IMG/VR virus record: IMGVR_UViG_3300020433_000003 | Span: 1 to 64,000 of that record | DNA from: a virus | Length of the DNA: 64,000 nucleotides | Strand: one strand, 5' to 3' | In this document: in pieces, positions 33,828 to 44,725 of the stretch | Position numbering within the stretch: position 1 is the first letter of the stretch | How the letters are laid out: each line of letters begins with the position of its first letter | The notes under the pieces: model-generated | Database searches by the model: none | The model's input: the letters and a program-made list of their open reading frames with translations, nothing else | Told to the model about the DNA's origin: nothing | Made by a program: the position numbers and the translations under genes

Positions 33828-35710
33828 TGACAAGAACTGTACCTGGAAGCGGAGCATCAATTCGACCTGTATTCAATAGTGTATACGGTGTGAAGGATGT
33901 TATTGTGACTGCACCTGGGTCAGGTTATAGTGCTGCGGATCCTCCTAAATTAACTATTGGTAATTGTGGTACTCCTATTCGTGATGCTGTATTAGCAGCG
34001 AATATTGCTGATAATGGTGAAATATTATCAGTAGATGTTATAGATCCTGGTGAGGGATATAACCCACTACGTCTTATTATTGAATCTGACGAAGATAATA
34101 TCGTACAGGCAGATGCAAATATTATATTGAATGAGAGTGATATTATAGATCAACAGGGTAACATAATTGCTCCTGCTGGTTCTATAAACTACATCCAAGT
34201 TACTAGACCTGGTGATGGTTATTTTAGTGCTAGTGCAAGACTAGAAGGTGGTGGTGGATCTGGTGCTGAACTTGTACCTACTGTTGGACAGGTAACAGGT
34301 TTATCTGTTGAGAACAATGGTAGATCATACACAGCAGAAGATATTACTCTGGTTATATCTGGTGGTGGTGGGCAAAATGCTACTGGTGTTTGTGAGGTAA
34401 ATCAATTTGGTACAGTTGAGAGTATAACAATATCAAACCCTGGTGAGTTCTTTGAGACACCTCCTCTTATCCAACTTATTGGTGGTGGTGGATCTGGTGC
34501 TCAGGCAGAGGCAGAAATAAATCTTGGTAAGATTACTGCAATTAATATATTGAACCCTGGTGGTGGATATACTTCTCCTCCTAGTGTAATCTTTACAAGA
34601 GATACAAACTTAATCAGAACTCAGAGAAATAGAACATCATTAGTATCTGCATTCTTTGAGATAACTGCATTGATTCGTAATGCAACTGCGACTGATAGCA
34701 CAATATATGTTGAGACAACTGATGCTTTCCCTGGATCTGGTAAGTTCCAAATAGGCAGAGAGATTGTCAGATATACAGGTAAGACTCCTATATCATTTAC
34801 TGGTTGTGATAGAGGTATTAACTTCCGATATGACCAGCGTGTTATTCTTGATGCTCTTGCTGATGATCCTGTAACTGGTATATCTGGTTATAATTTTACT
34901 GTGTCTGATAGAGTTAGAAGAGTACAGGAAGATAAAACCAATAAAGTTGCTATTGTATATGACTGGCGACCAGAAACAAAAGAACTATTCTTAATTTTCC
35001 AAGTTGATGAATTAGCATTTATTGATGGTGGTAGATCTAATGAAAGAACTGCTGTTATTCAATTTATTGGTGGTACTGCATCATCTACTGAGACAGGAGA
35101 GGCACCACACGTTCTTATTGATGATGAGACATCTTCTATTGTTACATTCGAGAGTCCTCTTGGTGTATTAGAAGGAAAGAGATTTGAGGATGATGATGAA
35201 TTACAAGGTGCTGGTGATGGAATACCTGACCTAGTAAATACTGGTACAGATTATGAGAATGAAATCAGTCTTGATGGTGGTATAGCATCATCACTATATG
35301 GTATTGAGGAAACTGTTGGTGGACAGAACACTACACTGTTCCAGCAAGCAGACCAATTATATGATTCAAGTTTAGTTCCACTAACTGCATCTGTGCAGCA
35401 AGCAGGAGCATTAGATGATGGTATTGAGCATACTTCTCTATCAACTATTAAGTTGAGAAATGTTCAGAATGCTTACACTGTTGGTGAGACAATAACTGGT
35501 TCAACAACTGGTGTTACTGCTATCGTAGCAGAGGCACAATCTGCTGTTGATGACTTTGGATATGTATTTTTAAAAGTACAAACCATAACTAATAGCGGAT
35601 CAAATTACAAATTTACAACTTCTGATACACTAAACGGAGGCAGTTCGGGTGCCAACGGTGTGTTTGTATCACAAGAATATACTAACCTTGTCAGAAAAGA
35701 GCAAGAGTAA
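33827..35710 (+). CDS. Virion protein with GxGY beta repeats
   Basis: Protein of 627 residues. Residues about 15-260 are five to six GxGY/GGGGSGA repeats like those in the giant gp7-like protein. Residues about 285-350 hold a short strand-rich module (STIYVETTDAFPGSGKFQIG, then IVRYTG, then CDRG) shared with gp15 and gp18 of this phage. The C-terminal part has a TSGAT-type module (ETITGSTTGVTAIVAEA, then LNGGSSGANGVFVS). No enzyme motif is seen. It is joined to the cupredoxin-like gene by TAATG and lies just upstream of the gp8 promoter. Likely a baseplate- or fibre-associated structural protein. Confidence 0.7.
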   Translation: MTRTVPGSGASIRPVFNSVYGVKDVIVTAPGSGYSAADPPKLTIGNCGTPIRDAVLAANIADNGEILSVDVIDPGEGYNPLRLIIESDEDNIVQADANIILNESDIIDQQGNIIAPAGSINYIQVTRPGDGYFSASARLEGGGGSGAELVPTVGQVTGLSVENNGRSYTAEDITLVISGGGGQNATGVCEVNQFGTVESITISNPGEFFETPPLIQLIGGGGSGAQAEAEINLGKITAINILNPGGGYTSPPSVIFTRDTNLIRTQRNRTSLVSAFFEITALIRNATATDSTIYVETTDAFPGSGKFQIGREIVRYTGKTPISFTGCDRGINFRYDQRVILDALADDPVTGISGYNFTVSDRVRRVQEDKTNKVAIVYDWRPETKELFLIFQVDELAFIDGGRSNERTAVIQFIGGTASSTETGEAPHVLIDDETSSIVTFESPLGVLEGKRFEDDDELQGAGDGIPDLVNTGTDYENEISLDGGIASSLYGIEETVGGQNTTLFQQADQLYDSSLVPLTASVQQAGALDDGIEHTSLSTIKLRNVQNAYTVGETITGSTTGVTAIVAEAQSAVDDFGYVFLKVQTITNSGSNYKFTTSDTLNGGSSGANGVFVSQEYTNLVRKEQE

Positions 35711-35714
35711 CCAC

Positions 35715-35722
35715 TATAAATA
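35715..35722 (+). promoter_or_regulatory. T4-like late promoter, upstream of gp8
   Basis: Perfect TATAAATA five bases after the stop of the previous gene and 20 bases before ATG 35743. A purine-rich AAGGAAGG ribosome site lies between the element and the ATG. Confidence 0.75.
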
Positions 35723-35742
35723 AAAGGAAGGTAAACTAAACA

Positions 35743-37278
35743 ATGGCACTCCTAACCGACCAATTTAGAATTTTCACTGCTAAAAGATTCATAAAATCTT
35801 TGGAGGGTGCTGATGCGACTCAATCTGACTTGCAAGCAGGATCCAACAGAGATCGTTTGTATGTTTTCATAGGACGTCCACAAGAGTGGGATAATGAAAA
35901 CGCACCTCCGACTCCCGTTGATTCTTTCCAAGAGTTTAGTGATACATTCTCAGACATGATTTCACTGAAACGTGTACTAGCAAATGACACGATTCAAGTG
36001 GTAAGACGAATTGACTGGACTCCCCCAGAGCAGACTACTGGTGGACTTGGTTATGTTTATGATATGTATCGTCATGATTATAGTTCCACTAAGACCGCAT
36101 CCAGTGGTGCTACCAAGTTATATGACGCAGATTTTTACGTTGTTAACTCGCAGTATCAGGTCTATAAGTGCATTTACAATGGTACAAGTCCTAGTGATCC
36201 TAACGGTAAACCTTCTACTGTTGAGCCAACTGGCACCTCTACATCTATTATTACGACTTCCGATGGTTATCGTTGGAAGTATCTGTATACGATCCCTGTT
36301 GGTCAGGTCTTAAAATTCTTCTCGAATGACTACATGCCTGTGCTTTCAGACGTTGCTGTTACAGGTGACGCGGTTGGAGGAGAGATTGACACTGTTGTTA
36401 TCCAAGCATCTGGTACAGGTTACAACAATGGTACATATGAAAACGTACCAATAAAAGGTGATGGAGTTGGTGGTAGAGTTTCACTTGTTGTTGACGGTGG
36501 TAAGGTTGTATCCGCTACTGTGACATCTGGTGGTTCTGGTTACACCTTCGGTAAAATCATCATTGATGAGGTTAATGGTATTGGTGCTGGTACAGGTACT
36601 GGTGCTGCTATTGACGTTATCATTCCCCCAGAATTAGGTCATGGTTCTGATCCTACCAAAGAACTTGGTGGTTACAGAGTTATGATCAACACGAAGTTCA
36701 CTTATGATGAAGGATCAGGTGACTTCCCAACTGATAACGACTACCGTCGTATCGGTCTTGTTATAAACCCAAACCAGTATGGTACGACAGAACTGACATC
36801 TGCTATTACGTTGTCTGCTACTCGTGCTGTTATCTTCTCACCTACCTTCACAGGTACGTTCTCAACTGATGAGATTATCACACAGTCAAGAACCGTAGGT
36901 GGACAACAGGTAACTGCAAGAGGTCGTGTTATATCATGGAATACCACAACAAAAGTTTTGAAGTATTATCAAAACAGAATTGATGGTGTGTTCCCAGAAA
37001 TTACTGGTAACCTAACAGAATTTGAAGGAGGTAACCCTGTCACAGGTGCTACTTCTGGTACATCCGCTGATCCTGATATCAACTTCCCAGTTGTATCTGG
37101 TATCTCGACCCGAGTCATCAACAACACTGAATATGACTTAGGTATGTCCTTTACTAATGGTTATGCGAAACCAGAGATCGATCCTAACTCAGGAGAGATT
37201 ATCTACATAGATAACAGAGGAGCAATCTCTCGTGCTGGTGACCAAATTGAAGATATTAAAATCGTAATCGAGTTCTAA
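35743..37278 (+). CDS. 8: Baseplate wedge subunit gp8, enlarged by inserted repeats
   Basis: Protein of 511 residues; T4 gp8 has 334. The N-terminal ~200 residues are typical of gp8 in T4-like cyanophages: RFIKSLEGAD, YVFIGRPQEWD, then DMISLKRVLANDTIQVVRRIDW and DGYRWKYLYTIPVGQVLKFF. Residues about 205-295 are two GxGY repeats (TVVIQASGTGYNNGTY and VTSGGSGYTFGKIIID), which seem to be inserted and explain part of the extra length. The C-terminus returns to gp8-like sequence (FTNGYAKPEIDPNSGEIIYIDNR). gp8 is a dimeric wedge protein binding gp7 and gp10 in T4. It has its own late promoter, and the next gene starts one base after its stop. Confidence 0.9.
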   Translation: MALLTDQFRIFTAKRFIKSLEGADATQSDLQAGSNRDRLYVFIGRPQEWDNENAPPTPVDSFQEFSDTFSDMISLKRVLANDTIQVVRRIDWTPPEQTTGGLGYVYDMYRHDYSSTKTASSGATKLYDADFYVVNSQYQVYKCIYNGTSPSDPNGKPSTVEPTGTSTSIITTSDGYRWKYLYTIPVGQVLKFFSNDYMPVLSDVAVTGDAVGGEIDTVVIQASGTGYNNGTYENVPIKGDGVGGRVSLVVDGGKVVSATVTSGGSGYTFGKIIIDEVNGIGAGTGTGAAIDVIIPPELGHGSDPTKELGGYRVMINTKFTYDEGSGDFPTDNDYRRIGLVINPNQYGTTELTSAITLSATRAVIFSPTFTGTFSTDEIITQSRTVGGQQVTARGRVISWNTTTKVLKYYQNRIDGVFPEITGNLTEFEGGNPVTGATSGTSADPDINFPVVSGISTRVINNTEYDLGMSFTNGYAKPEIDPNSGEIIYIDNRGAISRAGDQIEDIKIVIEF

Positions 37279-37279
37279 G

Positions 37280-40200
37280 ATGCCACAGAATACCAATCTG
37301 AATATAGCTCCTTATTTTGATGACTTTGATAAGGACAAAAACTTTTACAGAGTTCTCTTTCGACCAGGATTCCCAATCCAAGCGAGAGAACTTACCACTA
37401 TGCAATCTATTTTGCAGAACCAAGTGGAAGCAATGGGATCACACCTCTTCAAGGAAGGTGCAATGGTTATCCCAGGTCAAGTTGGATATGACCTTAACGT
37501 AGATTGTTTAATAATCCAGCAGTCATTTTTAGGAGTAGACGTAGAGACATATCGTACACAGTTAAATGGAAAAATTGTAGAGGGTCTTACCACTGGCATC
37601 AAGGCAAAGATTCTTTTCTCTATTCCAGCAACAACAAGTACAAGAGGATATATCACATTCTATATTAAGTATGTTGAGTCAGGAGACACAACATCTGACG
37701 CTACTACAAAGAAGTTTGGTGATAATGAACAGTTAATATGTGAGAATGAGATAACTTTCGGTAACAGTTTGATCGAAGTTGGATCACCATTTGCACAATT
37801 ACTTCCAGTAAATTCTACTGACATTGGATCTGCTGCTTATATAAGTGAGGGTGTATATTTTATAAGAGGACACTTTGTAGATGTTCCTACTGAATACATT
37901 ATATTAGAACAGTATGATAACAACCCATCATACAGAGTCGGTTTTGATATCTCAGAATCTATCATCACGCCAGAAGATGATCCATCATTAACAGATAATG
38001 CTATTGGTTCGTCTAACTATTCTGCACCTGGTGCACATAGATTTAGAATTAAAACACAGTTAGTTAAGAAACCTATTAATGATGATACAGATAAGAACTT
38101 CATTGAACTTCTTCGTATCAGAAATTCTACTGTTGAAAACTTTGTTGACACAACATCATACAACGAGATTGAAAAATCTATTGCTCGTCGTACATTTGAG
38201 ACACATGGTGACTATGTTGTTAACTCATTCGAGGTTCGTGCAAGAGAACACTTAAACGATCAGTTTAACAATGGTGTGTATCTTCCAGGAACTTCATCAC
38301 CTGATGATCAGGTTGCTAGTGAGAACTTTGCTGCACTAGAAGTAGGACCTGGTAAAGCATATGTAAAAGGTTATAGAACTCAATTACTTGCATCTACATA
38401 TGTTGATGCTCCTAAACCAAGGACATTTATAGGACGTCAGAACCAAATCATTCCTATTGACCTATCACAGTCAGTAGAGGTATATGACATTTGGGGGTGG
38501 CCAAGTATTGCAGGAGAAGGTGTTACTAACTGCTATCAGGTTGTTGATCTTAGAGACAACTGGTTAGGAACTGGTGCTTCTAATGCTGCACAAGGAAATA
38601 AGATTGGTAAGGCAAGAGTCTTACAACTAGAAACTGATGGAACAAAATATAACTTGTTCTTATTTGATATACAGATGTTTACTGCAATTAACTTTGCAAG
38701 TTCACAAACTATAAATGATGGAGAGGTAATTGTAGGACGTTCATCTGGTGCCAGAGGATATGTGTATGAAGCATCTGGTGACTCTGCTGTTGTTCATCAG
38801 GTATCTGGTGAGTTCCAAATAGGAGAAGTTCTAGAAAGAGATGGTCGTGTATTAGATACATGTTCTGCTGTATTCAACTATGAACAATCTGATGTACGTC
38901 AGGTGGTTGGATATGAAGACCCATCAACTTCTGCTACTGTGACATTTACTGCATCATTAGCATTGAATGAATCAATATCATTAGTTGGTAAAACAGTTAC
39001 AGTTGACCAAGCATCTTCTACTAAGACAATCACTGGTTTCGATACTGCATTCTCTGCTGATATCAGACCTGGTGAAGTTATATCTCCTGTTGCTACTACT
39101 AACAAAGGTCAGACATCACTTAGAGTTAAGAGAATAGATTCTACTAACATTGCATTTACTGCTGCTAATAGAAAGAGCAGTGGTTCAACTCCTATATTTG
39201 ATTTTGGATTACAGACTGCTGTATTAGATTCTAGTTTAACAAAAGGTAGTATAACTGACGCAGAATATCCTGCTATCCAGTTTACACGTTTACGTCCTAT
39301 CTTTACACAGAAGAATGTAAGAGACGGTGAACTTGTAATTGATATGCCCAAGAAGGCAATCAAGTCTATCGCTGATGAATCATTTACATCTATCAAGACT
39401 TTCTATAACAAACAGTTATCATCTGGTGACGTTACATTTACACTACCAGAGAACGAACAGTTTACTACATTAGATAACGAAAACTATAACTTAACTATCG
39501 TTACTGGATCTAACTCTCACACAGGATATGGTTGGTCCCCAGGTACTAACCTTGACATTGAGAATGAATCCACAAAACAATCACCTACTATCTCAGTTTC
39601 ATTTGGTGCTAACAGACAGTCATTACAAATTACTGGTATCAACAATGGTTCTGGTGGTAGTGCTAATATTACTCGTGTTACACTGACTGCTGCTGTATCT
39701 GTAAACACTGTATCTAAGAAAATTAAAACTGCTGCTAAGATGAGAACCATGAAGGTTATCAGAACCAGAGAGCAGAATGATGTGATGAATTACGGATTAG
39801 CATTTGGTAACTTGTATGGTACAAGAATTGAAGATGAAGAAATATCTTTTGCATTGAATGACGTTTATAAAGTGCATGCTGTATATGAATCTACTGATGA
39901 CAATGATGCACAAGTCCCTTACGTTGTACTAACAGAAAACGTATTCTTCGACAACGGTAGTGTTGTTGTAGGAAGAACATCTGGTGCAAGGGCAAGGGTA
40001 GTATCATTCAACTCCAACAACAATAGGTTGTATGTAGTTCCATTAAGTTCTGATTACTTTGGAACTGGTGAAACTATTGATGGATTTGATGCTGACTTGA
40101 ATGCACTTGTCGGTGTTACTGAGGATGGTGATGGAGCAATCGAAAGAGGATCCAGAGACATCTCAGGTAATTTTGACCTAGATTCAAACCAAACACCATT

Positions 40201-43200
40201 CATGTATGGTGTATCAAAAATTGTTAGGAAGGCAGGAACCAGCGAACCAAAGAGAAAACTCGCTGTTGTATTTGACTACTTTATTCACGAACCATCTGGC
40301 GATTATTTCTCTAACCAATCTTACTCTGGTATATCATTCTCTGAGATACCTAGGTATAGATCTGAACGCAACTCAAAGTACTTAACAGATGGAATCGATT
40401 TCCGTCCTGGTGTTGGTGAACTTGCTAGTGGTTCTGGTACTGTGGAGCAACCGTACTTCACAAATTGTAAGTCTCTTGACTTCGACTCTCGTATTTTTAC
40501 AAGCACAGGTGGTGCTGGTGGTTCTACTATTTTTAATATACCCAAAGTAGAAGAATTCTTCCGTGCCGACTACGACTACTATCTACCACGTCAGGACAAA
40601 CTCTTCATGACACATGATGGAGATCTAAAACTCTCCATGGGTGTTCCTAATGAAGATCCCCCAGAGGCAGATAACATTGATAAAGCAATGTTACTTGCCA
40701 AAATTCAATACGAACCTTATGTGTATGATGTAGAAGAGGACATCTTAATTACACTAAACCAGCAACGTCGTTACACTATGGAAGACATAGGTAACATGGA
40801 CAGACGTTTACAGTCTCTTGAATACTATACATCATTATCATTACTAGAAGCAGACGCTAGAAATACAAGAGCGTTTGACTCTGATGGTTTTGATAGATTG
40901 AAAAACGGTTTCATGGTAGATGACTTTACAGATCATTCTACTTCTGCTGTTGAGAACATAGACTTCAAGTGTTCTATGGACTTTAATAATGGTATACTAC
41001 GTCCTTCACATTACACCTCTAATATATCTCTTGAATTTAGTGGTAGTGCATCAAGTAATATAACAGATCATAATACTAGACAACTTCGTTCTGGTAAGAC
41101 AGGTGCTAACATATTGACTCTTCCTTATGAAGAAGAAGCAATCATTATCCAACCTTACGCTTCTAGAATGGAGAACGTTAACCCATTTAACGTATTCACA
41201 TTCATAGGACGTATTGACTTACTTCCAGCATCTGATGACTGGACAGATACAAGACGTGCTCCTACAAGAGTTACATCTATTGAAGGTAACTTTACTGCAA
41301 CAAGACGCAGATTCAGAACTAACAATGCTGGATTTGCTCCTATACAATGGAATGCATGGAGAACTAACTGGACAGGTACTAGAAGGTCAGAGACAAGAAG
41401 ATGGAGGGAAACAACATTTGCTAGGGGTACACCTAGAAGAGTCCTAGCGGGTGAGACTATTACTACGACTCGTCGTCAGGTAAGATCTGGTACTCGTATC
41501 AGAGTTGTACCTAGAATTGACAGACGTTCACTTGGTGATAGTATTATTGATAGCACATTTATACCATGGATCAGATCTAGGAACGTTGCATTTGATGTAG
41601 AACGTGTAAAACCAAAAACAAGAATGTATGGATTCTTTGATGGTGATAGTGTAATGAATTACATTACTCCAAAACTAATTGAATTAGTTAAGAACTCATC
41701 AGAAGATCCTAAGACAAATGAGACACCATTTGTTATTGGTGAAACTGTTATTGGATTGAACTCAGGTTGTCGTTTAAAAGTTGTAGCACCTAATAATGGT
41801 CTAACAACTAACCCTTATACAGCAACTAATGATTCATTACCAGACTCTTATGCATCACAAACCGCAGTCTTAAATATTGATACAACTGAGATTGCAAGAC
41901 AAACAAGAGGAGACTCTTACGGAAATATAGCAGTGGGAGAAGTATTACTAGGTCAAACATCTGGTGCTCGTGCTGTTGTCAAAGATCGTCGTCTCATCTC
42001 CGATCTCTTGGGTATTGTAAAAGGAACATTCTTTATACCTAACCCAAGAAGAGACGCGAACCCAAGATGGGCAACTGGTTCCAGAACTATGCGTTTAACA
42101 TCTTCTGAGCAAGATAGTAGGTTACCAGGTGCTGTTGATTCTGCTGCTGAGGCAGAATATACTGCAAGAGGTACATTGAATACGTTACAAGAAAACGTAC
42201 TTGCAGTTAGAAACGCATCTATCGTTCGTGATACTGTCAATGATAGAAGGACAGTAAGGTCGGTGAGAACAAACACAAGACAAGTTGGTTGGTGGGATCC
42301 ACTAGCACAATCATTCCTACTTGAAGCACAAGGTGGTATGTTTGTAACTGGTGTTGATATCTACTTTGCAACTAAGGATCAGAAGATCCCTATCTCTATG
42401 CAGATCAGACCTATGGAGAATGGTTATCCTACTAAGGACATTCTACCTTTCTCTGACTGTACATTGATTCCATCACAGGTTGAGATATCAGAGAACGCAT
42501 CTATTGCAACTAGGTTTGAGTTCCCTGCACCTGTGTATATTCCAGAATCAGAAGAACATTGCTTTGTTCTATTCTCTGACTCTAACGAATACAAGGTATG
42601 GATATCTCGTATGGGTGATATTGATATCACAGGTACAAGAACTATATCTGAACAACCTTATGCTGGTGTTCTATTCAAATCACAGAACGCATCTACATGG
42701 ACTGCTGACCAATATGAAGATTTGAAATTCAATCTTTATAGAGCGAAGTTCAATACAAGTGTAACTGGTAGTGCTGTATTCAATAACGCATCACTTGGTG
42801 CTGGTAATGATGGTCTTGCATCGCTTGTAAACAATCCTATTACAACGATACAACCACAACAAAACATTACATTAGCAACTGGTGTAACTTACGCATTCAC
42901 TGTGGGTGCAAGAGTTATACAGTCACCATCTAATGCACAGGGTACAGTTAAAGAATTTGATTCTACATCAGATCCACAAATCCTAACTGTTACAGATATC
43001 AGTGGTACATTCGTACAAGGTATTGTAGATAACTCTGGTAATATTACCAACGCAATGAAGTCATCACAGTCATCCGCTACTATTGTTTTATCAGCAATAT
43101 CTAACGGTGTGTTTGAAGTTGGTGATGTAATCACTGGATCATCTTCTGGTGCTACTGCAACTGTTACTGCATATGATGTTGGTACATCTACTATAACTGC

Positions 43201-44725
43201 TAACTATGTTTCCAAAGCATTTGACGTTGGTAACGATACACTGTCAGAACCTGGTGGTGTAAGTGGTACTATCTCATCTGCATCATATAGTGGTGACTCA
43301 TATACAGGATACCCTGTATCACAACCTACTGTAAGAGCAGGAGACAAGAAAATTATTGTATACCAACCTAATCATGGTATGCACAATAGAGCAAATAACG
43401 TTGAGTTAAAGAACGTTGTTTCAGAGATACCAGCAACTACATTAACATCTAACTTATCATCTACTGCTACTACATTGTCAGTAAATGATGCAGGAAGTTT
43501 CCATAAGGTAGTTAACGGTAAACCTATTAGTACAACTAACCCAGGATATGTGATGTTAGTTGGTGAGAGTTCAGATAACCTTGCTCTTGATCCTCCATCA
43601 CCTCCTGGTGGTGACGATGATGCAACAGAGGCATGGAGAAGTATTATGCATGTTGTTTCTGCAAAAGAGATTATTGCTTACTCAGCAATATCAGATAACG
43701 GTAAAGAGATTACTGTTGCACCATCTGGTAGAGGTATTACATCTGCTGTTATGAACACAGGTGCTGCACTCACATGGCCATCAGAGACAACTGTAAGATG
43801 TTATAATCTTGATGGTATACCACTAACAGAAATCAACAAAGTTCATACTGCTATCGGAGATCCTACTCTTGATACTTACTCACTATCAACACAATCTGTT
43901 GCTAGTGTCGGTATAGCAACTGGTGGATCTAACGTTAGTGCATCACAGAACATACCATTTGAACTTATCACACCTACTATACAGGTTCTAAATTTCAAAG
44001 AAACTGATATAGCACCTACCTTGAATACCACATCTGGTACATCTATTGGTACTGGTGGACAAGTTGTTGACCAAGCATCATTTGTAAACAATGGTCAATA
44101 TGATGAGATCCAGTTGAATGAAGAGAACTATTATGATAATCCTAGAATTATATGTTCCAATATTAATGAAGCAAATAAACTAGAAGGTTCTAAGTCTCTA
44201 ACTATGAGAATTAACATGATGACTGAGAAGGACAATCTAACTCCTGTTATTGACCTTGATCGTGTCTCTGTAATTACTACATCAAATAGGATCAACAAGT
44301 GGCCAGGTGGTCCACAAGTCTTGGGAATACAGAGTGAGATAGATACCACAGGTGATGTTTCATTACTCGCTGGTGGTGATCAAAACGAAGCAATTTACTT
44401 GACTAAGATAGCAAAACTTGCTAACATATCAAGAAGTATTCGCCTCATGATTTCCATGCAACGTTATGGAGATTCTACTATCGACATATATTACCGTATT
44501 CAAAAAGCAGGATCTGACAAACCAATGAATGAAGTTGGATTTGTTAAGATACCTGTACCAGATGTCGGTTCAACCAATGTCGGTGAGGAAGAATGGGAAG
44601 ACTTTGAATACACAGTTGAAGGTCAGGAGTTCCAAGCATTCCAGATTAAGATTGTTATGAAAGCGATGAACCAAGCAAAAGTTCCTCTCATCAAAGATCT
44701 TCGTGCTATTGCCTTCGCATCGTAA
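37280..44725 (+). CDS. DUF4815 large baseplate/tail-fibre-type protein, 2481 aa
   Basis: The N-terminus (APYFDDFDKDKNFYRVLFRPG, then QARELTTMQSILQNQVEAMG) is the DUF4815 signature of virion proteins found after gp8 in many T4-like marine phages. At least five TSGA-type modules are spaced through it (nt about 38720, 39955, 41735, 41935 and 43110). An Arg-rich stretch covers residues about 1320-1440. A conserved C-terminal beta domain (nt about 42290-42770: WWDPLAQSFLLEAQGGMF, then FATKDQKIPISMQIRPM, then LFKSQNASTWTADQYEDL) follows. Position suggests the role played by gp9/gp10-type proteins in T4, joining wedge and fibre, but I see no direct gp10 signature. Its stop shares bases with the next ATG. 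Confidence 0.8.
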   Translation: MPQNTNLNIAPYFDDFDKDKNFYRVLFRPGFPIQARELTTMQSILQNQVEAMGSHLFKEGAMVIPGQVGYDLNVDCLIIQQSFLGVDVETYRTQLNGKIVEGLTTGIKAKILFSIPATTSTRGYITFYIKYVESGDTTSDATTKKFGDNEQLICENEITFGNSLIEVGSPFAQLLPVNSTDIGSAAYISEGVYFIRGHFVDVPTEYIILEQYDNNPSYRVGFDISESIITPEDDPSLTDNAIGSSNYSAPGAHRFRIKTQLVKKPINDDTDKNFIELLRIRNSTVENFVDTTSYNEIEKSIARRTFETHGDYVVNSFEVRAREHLNDQFNNGVYLPGTSSPDDQVASENFAALEVGPGKAYVKGYRTQLLASTYVDAPKPRTFIGRQNQIIPIDLSQSVEVYDIWGWPSIAGEGVTNCYQVVDLRDNWLGTGASNAAQGNKIGKARVLQLETDGTKYNLFLFDIQMFTAINFASSQTINDGEVIVGRSSGARGYVYEASGDSAVVHQVSGEFQIGEVLERDGRVLDTCSAVFNYEQSDVRQVVGYEDPSTSATVTFTASLALNESISLVGKTVTVDQASSTKTITGFDTAFSADIRPGEVISPVATTNKGQTSLRVKRIDSTNIAFTAANRKSSGSTPIFDFGLQTAVLDSSLTKGSITDAEYPAIQFTRLRPIFTQKNVRDGELVIDMPKKAIKSIADESFTSIKTFYNKQLSSGDVTFTLPENEQFTTLDNENYNLTIVTGSNSHTGYGWSPGTNLDIENESTKQSPTISVSFGANRQSLQITGINNGSGGSANITRVTLTAAVSVNTVSKKIKTAAKMRTMKVIRTREQNDVMNYGLAFGNLYGTRIEDEEISFALNDVYKVHAVYESTDDNDAQVPYVVLTENVFFDNGSVVVGRTSGARARVVSFNSNNNRLYVVPLSSDYFGTGETIDGFDADLNALVGVTEDGDGAIERGSRDISGNFDLDSNQTPFMYGVSKIVRKAGTSEPKRKLAVVFDYFIHEPSGDYFSNQSYSGISFSEIPRYRSERNSKYLTDGIDFRPGVGELASGSGTVEQPYFTNCKSLDFDSRIFTSTGGAGGSTIFNIPKVEEFFRADYDYYLPRQDKLFMTHDGDLKLSMGVPNEDPPEADNIDKAMLLAKIQYEPYVYDVEEDILITLNQQRRYTMEDIGNMDRRLQSLEYYTSLSLLEADARNTRAFDSDGFDRLKNGFMVDDFTDHSTSAVENIDFKCSMDFNNGILRPSHYTSNISLEFSGSASSNITDHNTRQLRSGKTGANILTLPYEEEAIIIQPYASRMENVNPFNVFTFIGRIDLLPASDDWTDTRRAPTRVTSIEGNFTATRRRFRTNNAGFAPIQWNAWRTNWTGTRRSETRRWRETTFARGTPRRVLAGETITTTRRQVRSGTRIRVVPRIDRRSLGDSIIDSTFIPWIRSRNVAFDVERVKPKTRMYGFFDGDSVMNYITPKLIELVKNSSEDPKTNETPFVIGETVIGLNSGCRLKVVAPNNGLTTNPYTATNDSLPDSYASQTAVLNIDTTEIARQTRGDSYGNIAVGEVLLGQTSGARAVVKDRRLISDLLGIVKGTFFIPNPRRDANPRWATGSRTMRLTSSEQDSRLPGAVDSAAEAEYTARGTLNTLQENVLAVRNASIVRDTVNDRRTVRSVRTNTRQVGWWDPLAQSFLLEAQGGMFVTGVDIYFATKDQKIPISMQIRPMENGYPTKDILPFSDCTLIPSQVEISENASIATRFEFPAPVYIPESEEHCFVLFSDSNEYKVWISRMGDIDITGTRTISEQPYAGVLFKSQNASTWTADQYEDLKFNLYRAKFNTSVTGSAVFNNASLGAGNDGLASLVNNPITTIQPQQNITLATGVTYAFTVGARVIQSPSNAQGTVKEFDSTSDPQILTVTDISGTFVQGIVDNSGNITNAMKSSQSSATIVLSAISNGVFEVGDVITGSSSGATATVTAYDVGTSTITANYVSKAFDVGNDTLSEPGGVSGTISSASYSGDSYTGYPVSQPTVRAGDKKIIVYQPNHGMHNRANNVELKNVVSEIPATTLTSNLSSTATTLSVNDAGSFHKVVNGKPISTTNPGYVMLVGESSDNLALDPPSPPGGDDDATEAWRSIMHVVSAKEIIAYSAISDNGKEITVAPSGRGITSAVMNTGAALTWPSETTVRCYNLDGIPLTEINKVHTAIGDPTLDTYSLSTQSVASVGIATGGSNVSASQNIPFELITPTIQVLNFKETDIAPTLNTTSGTSIGTGGQVVDQASFVNNGQYDEIQLNEENYYDNPRIICSNINEANKLEGSKSLTMRINMMTEKDNLTPVIDLDRVSVITTSNRINKWPGGPQVLGIQSEIDTTGDVSLLAGGDQNEAIYLTKIAKLANISRSIRLMISMQRYGDSTIDIYYRIQKAGSDKPMNEVGFVKIPVPDVGSTNVGEEEWEDFEYTVEGQEFQAFQIKIVMKAMNQAKVPLIKDLRAIAFAS

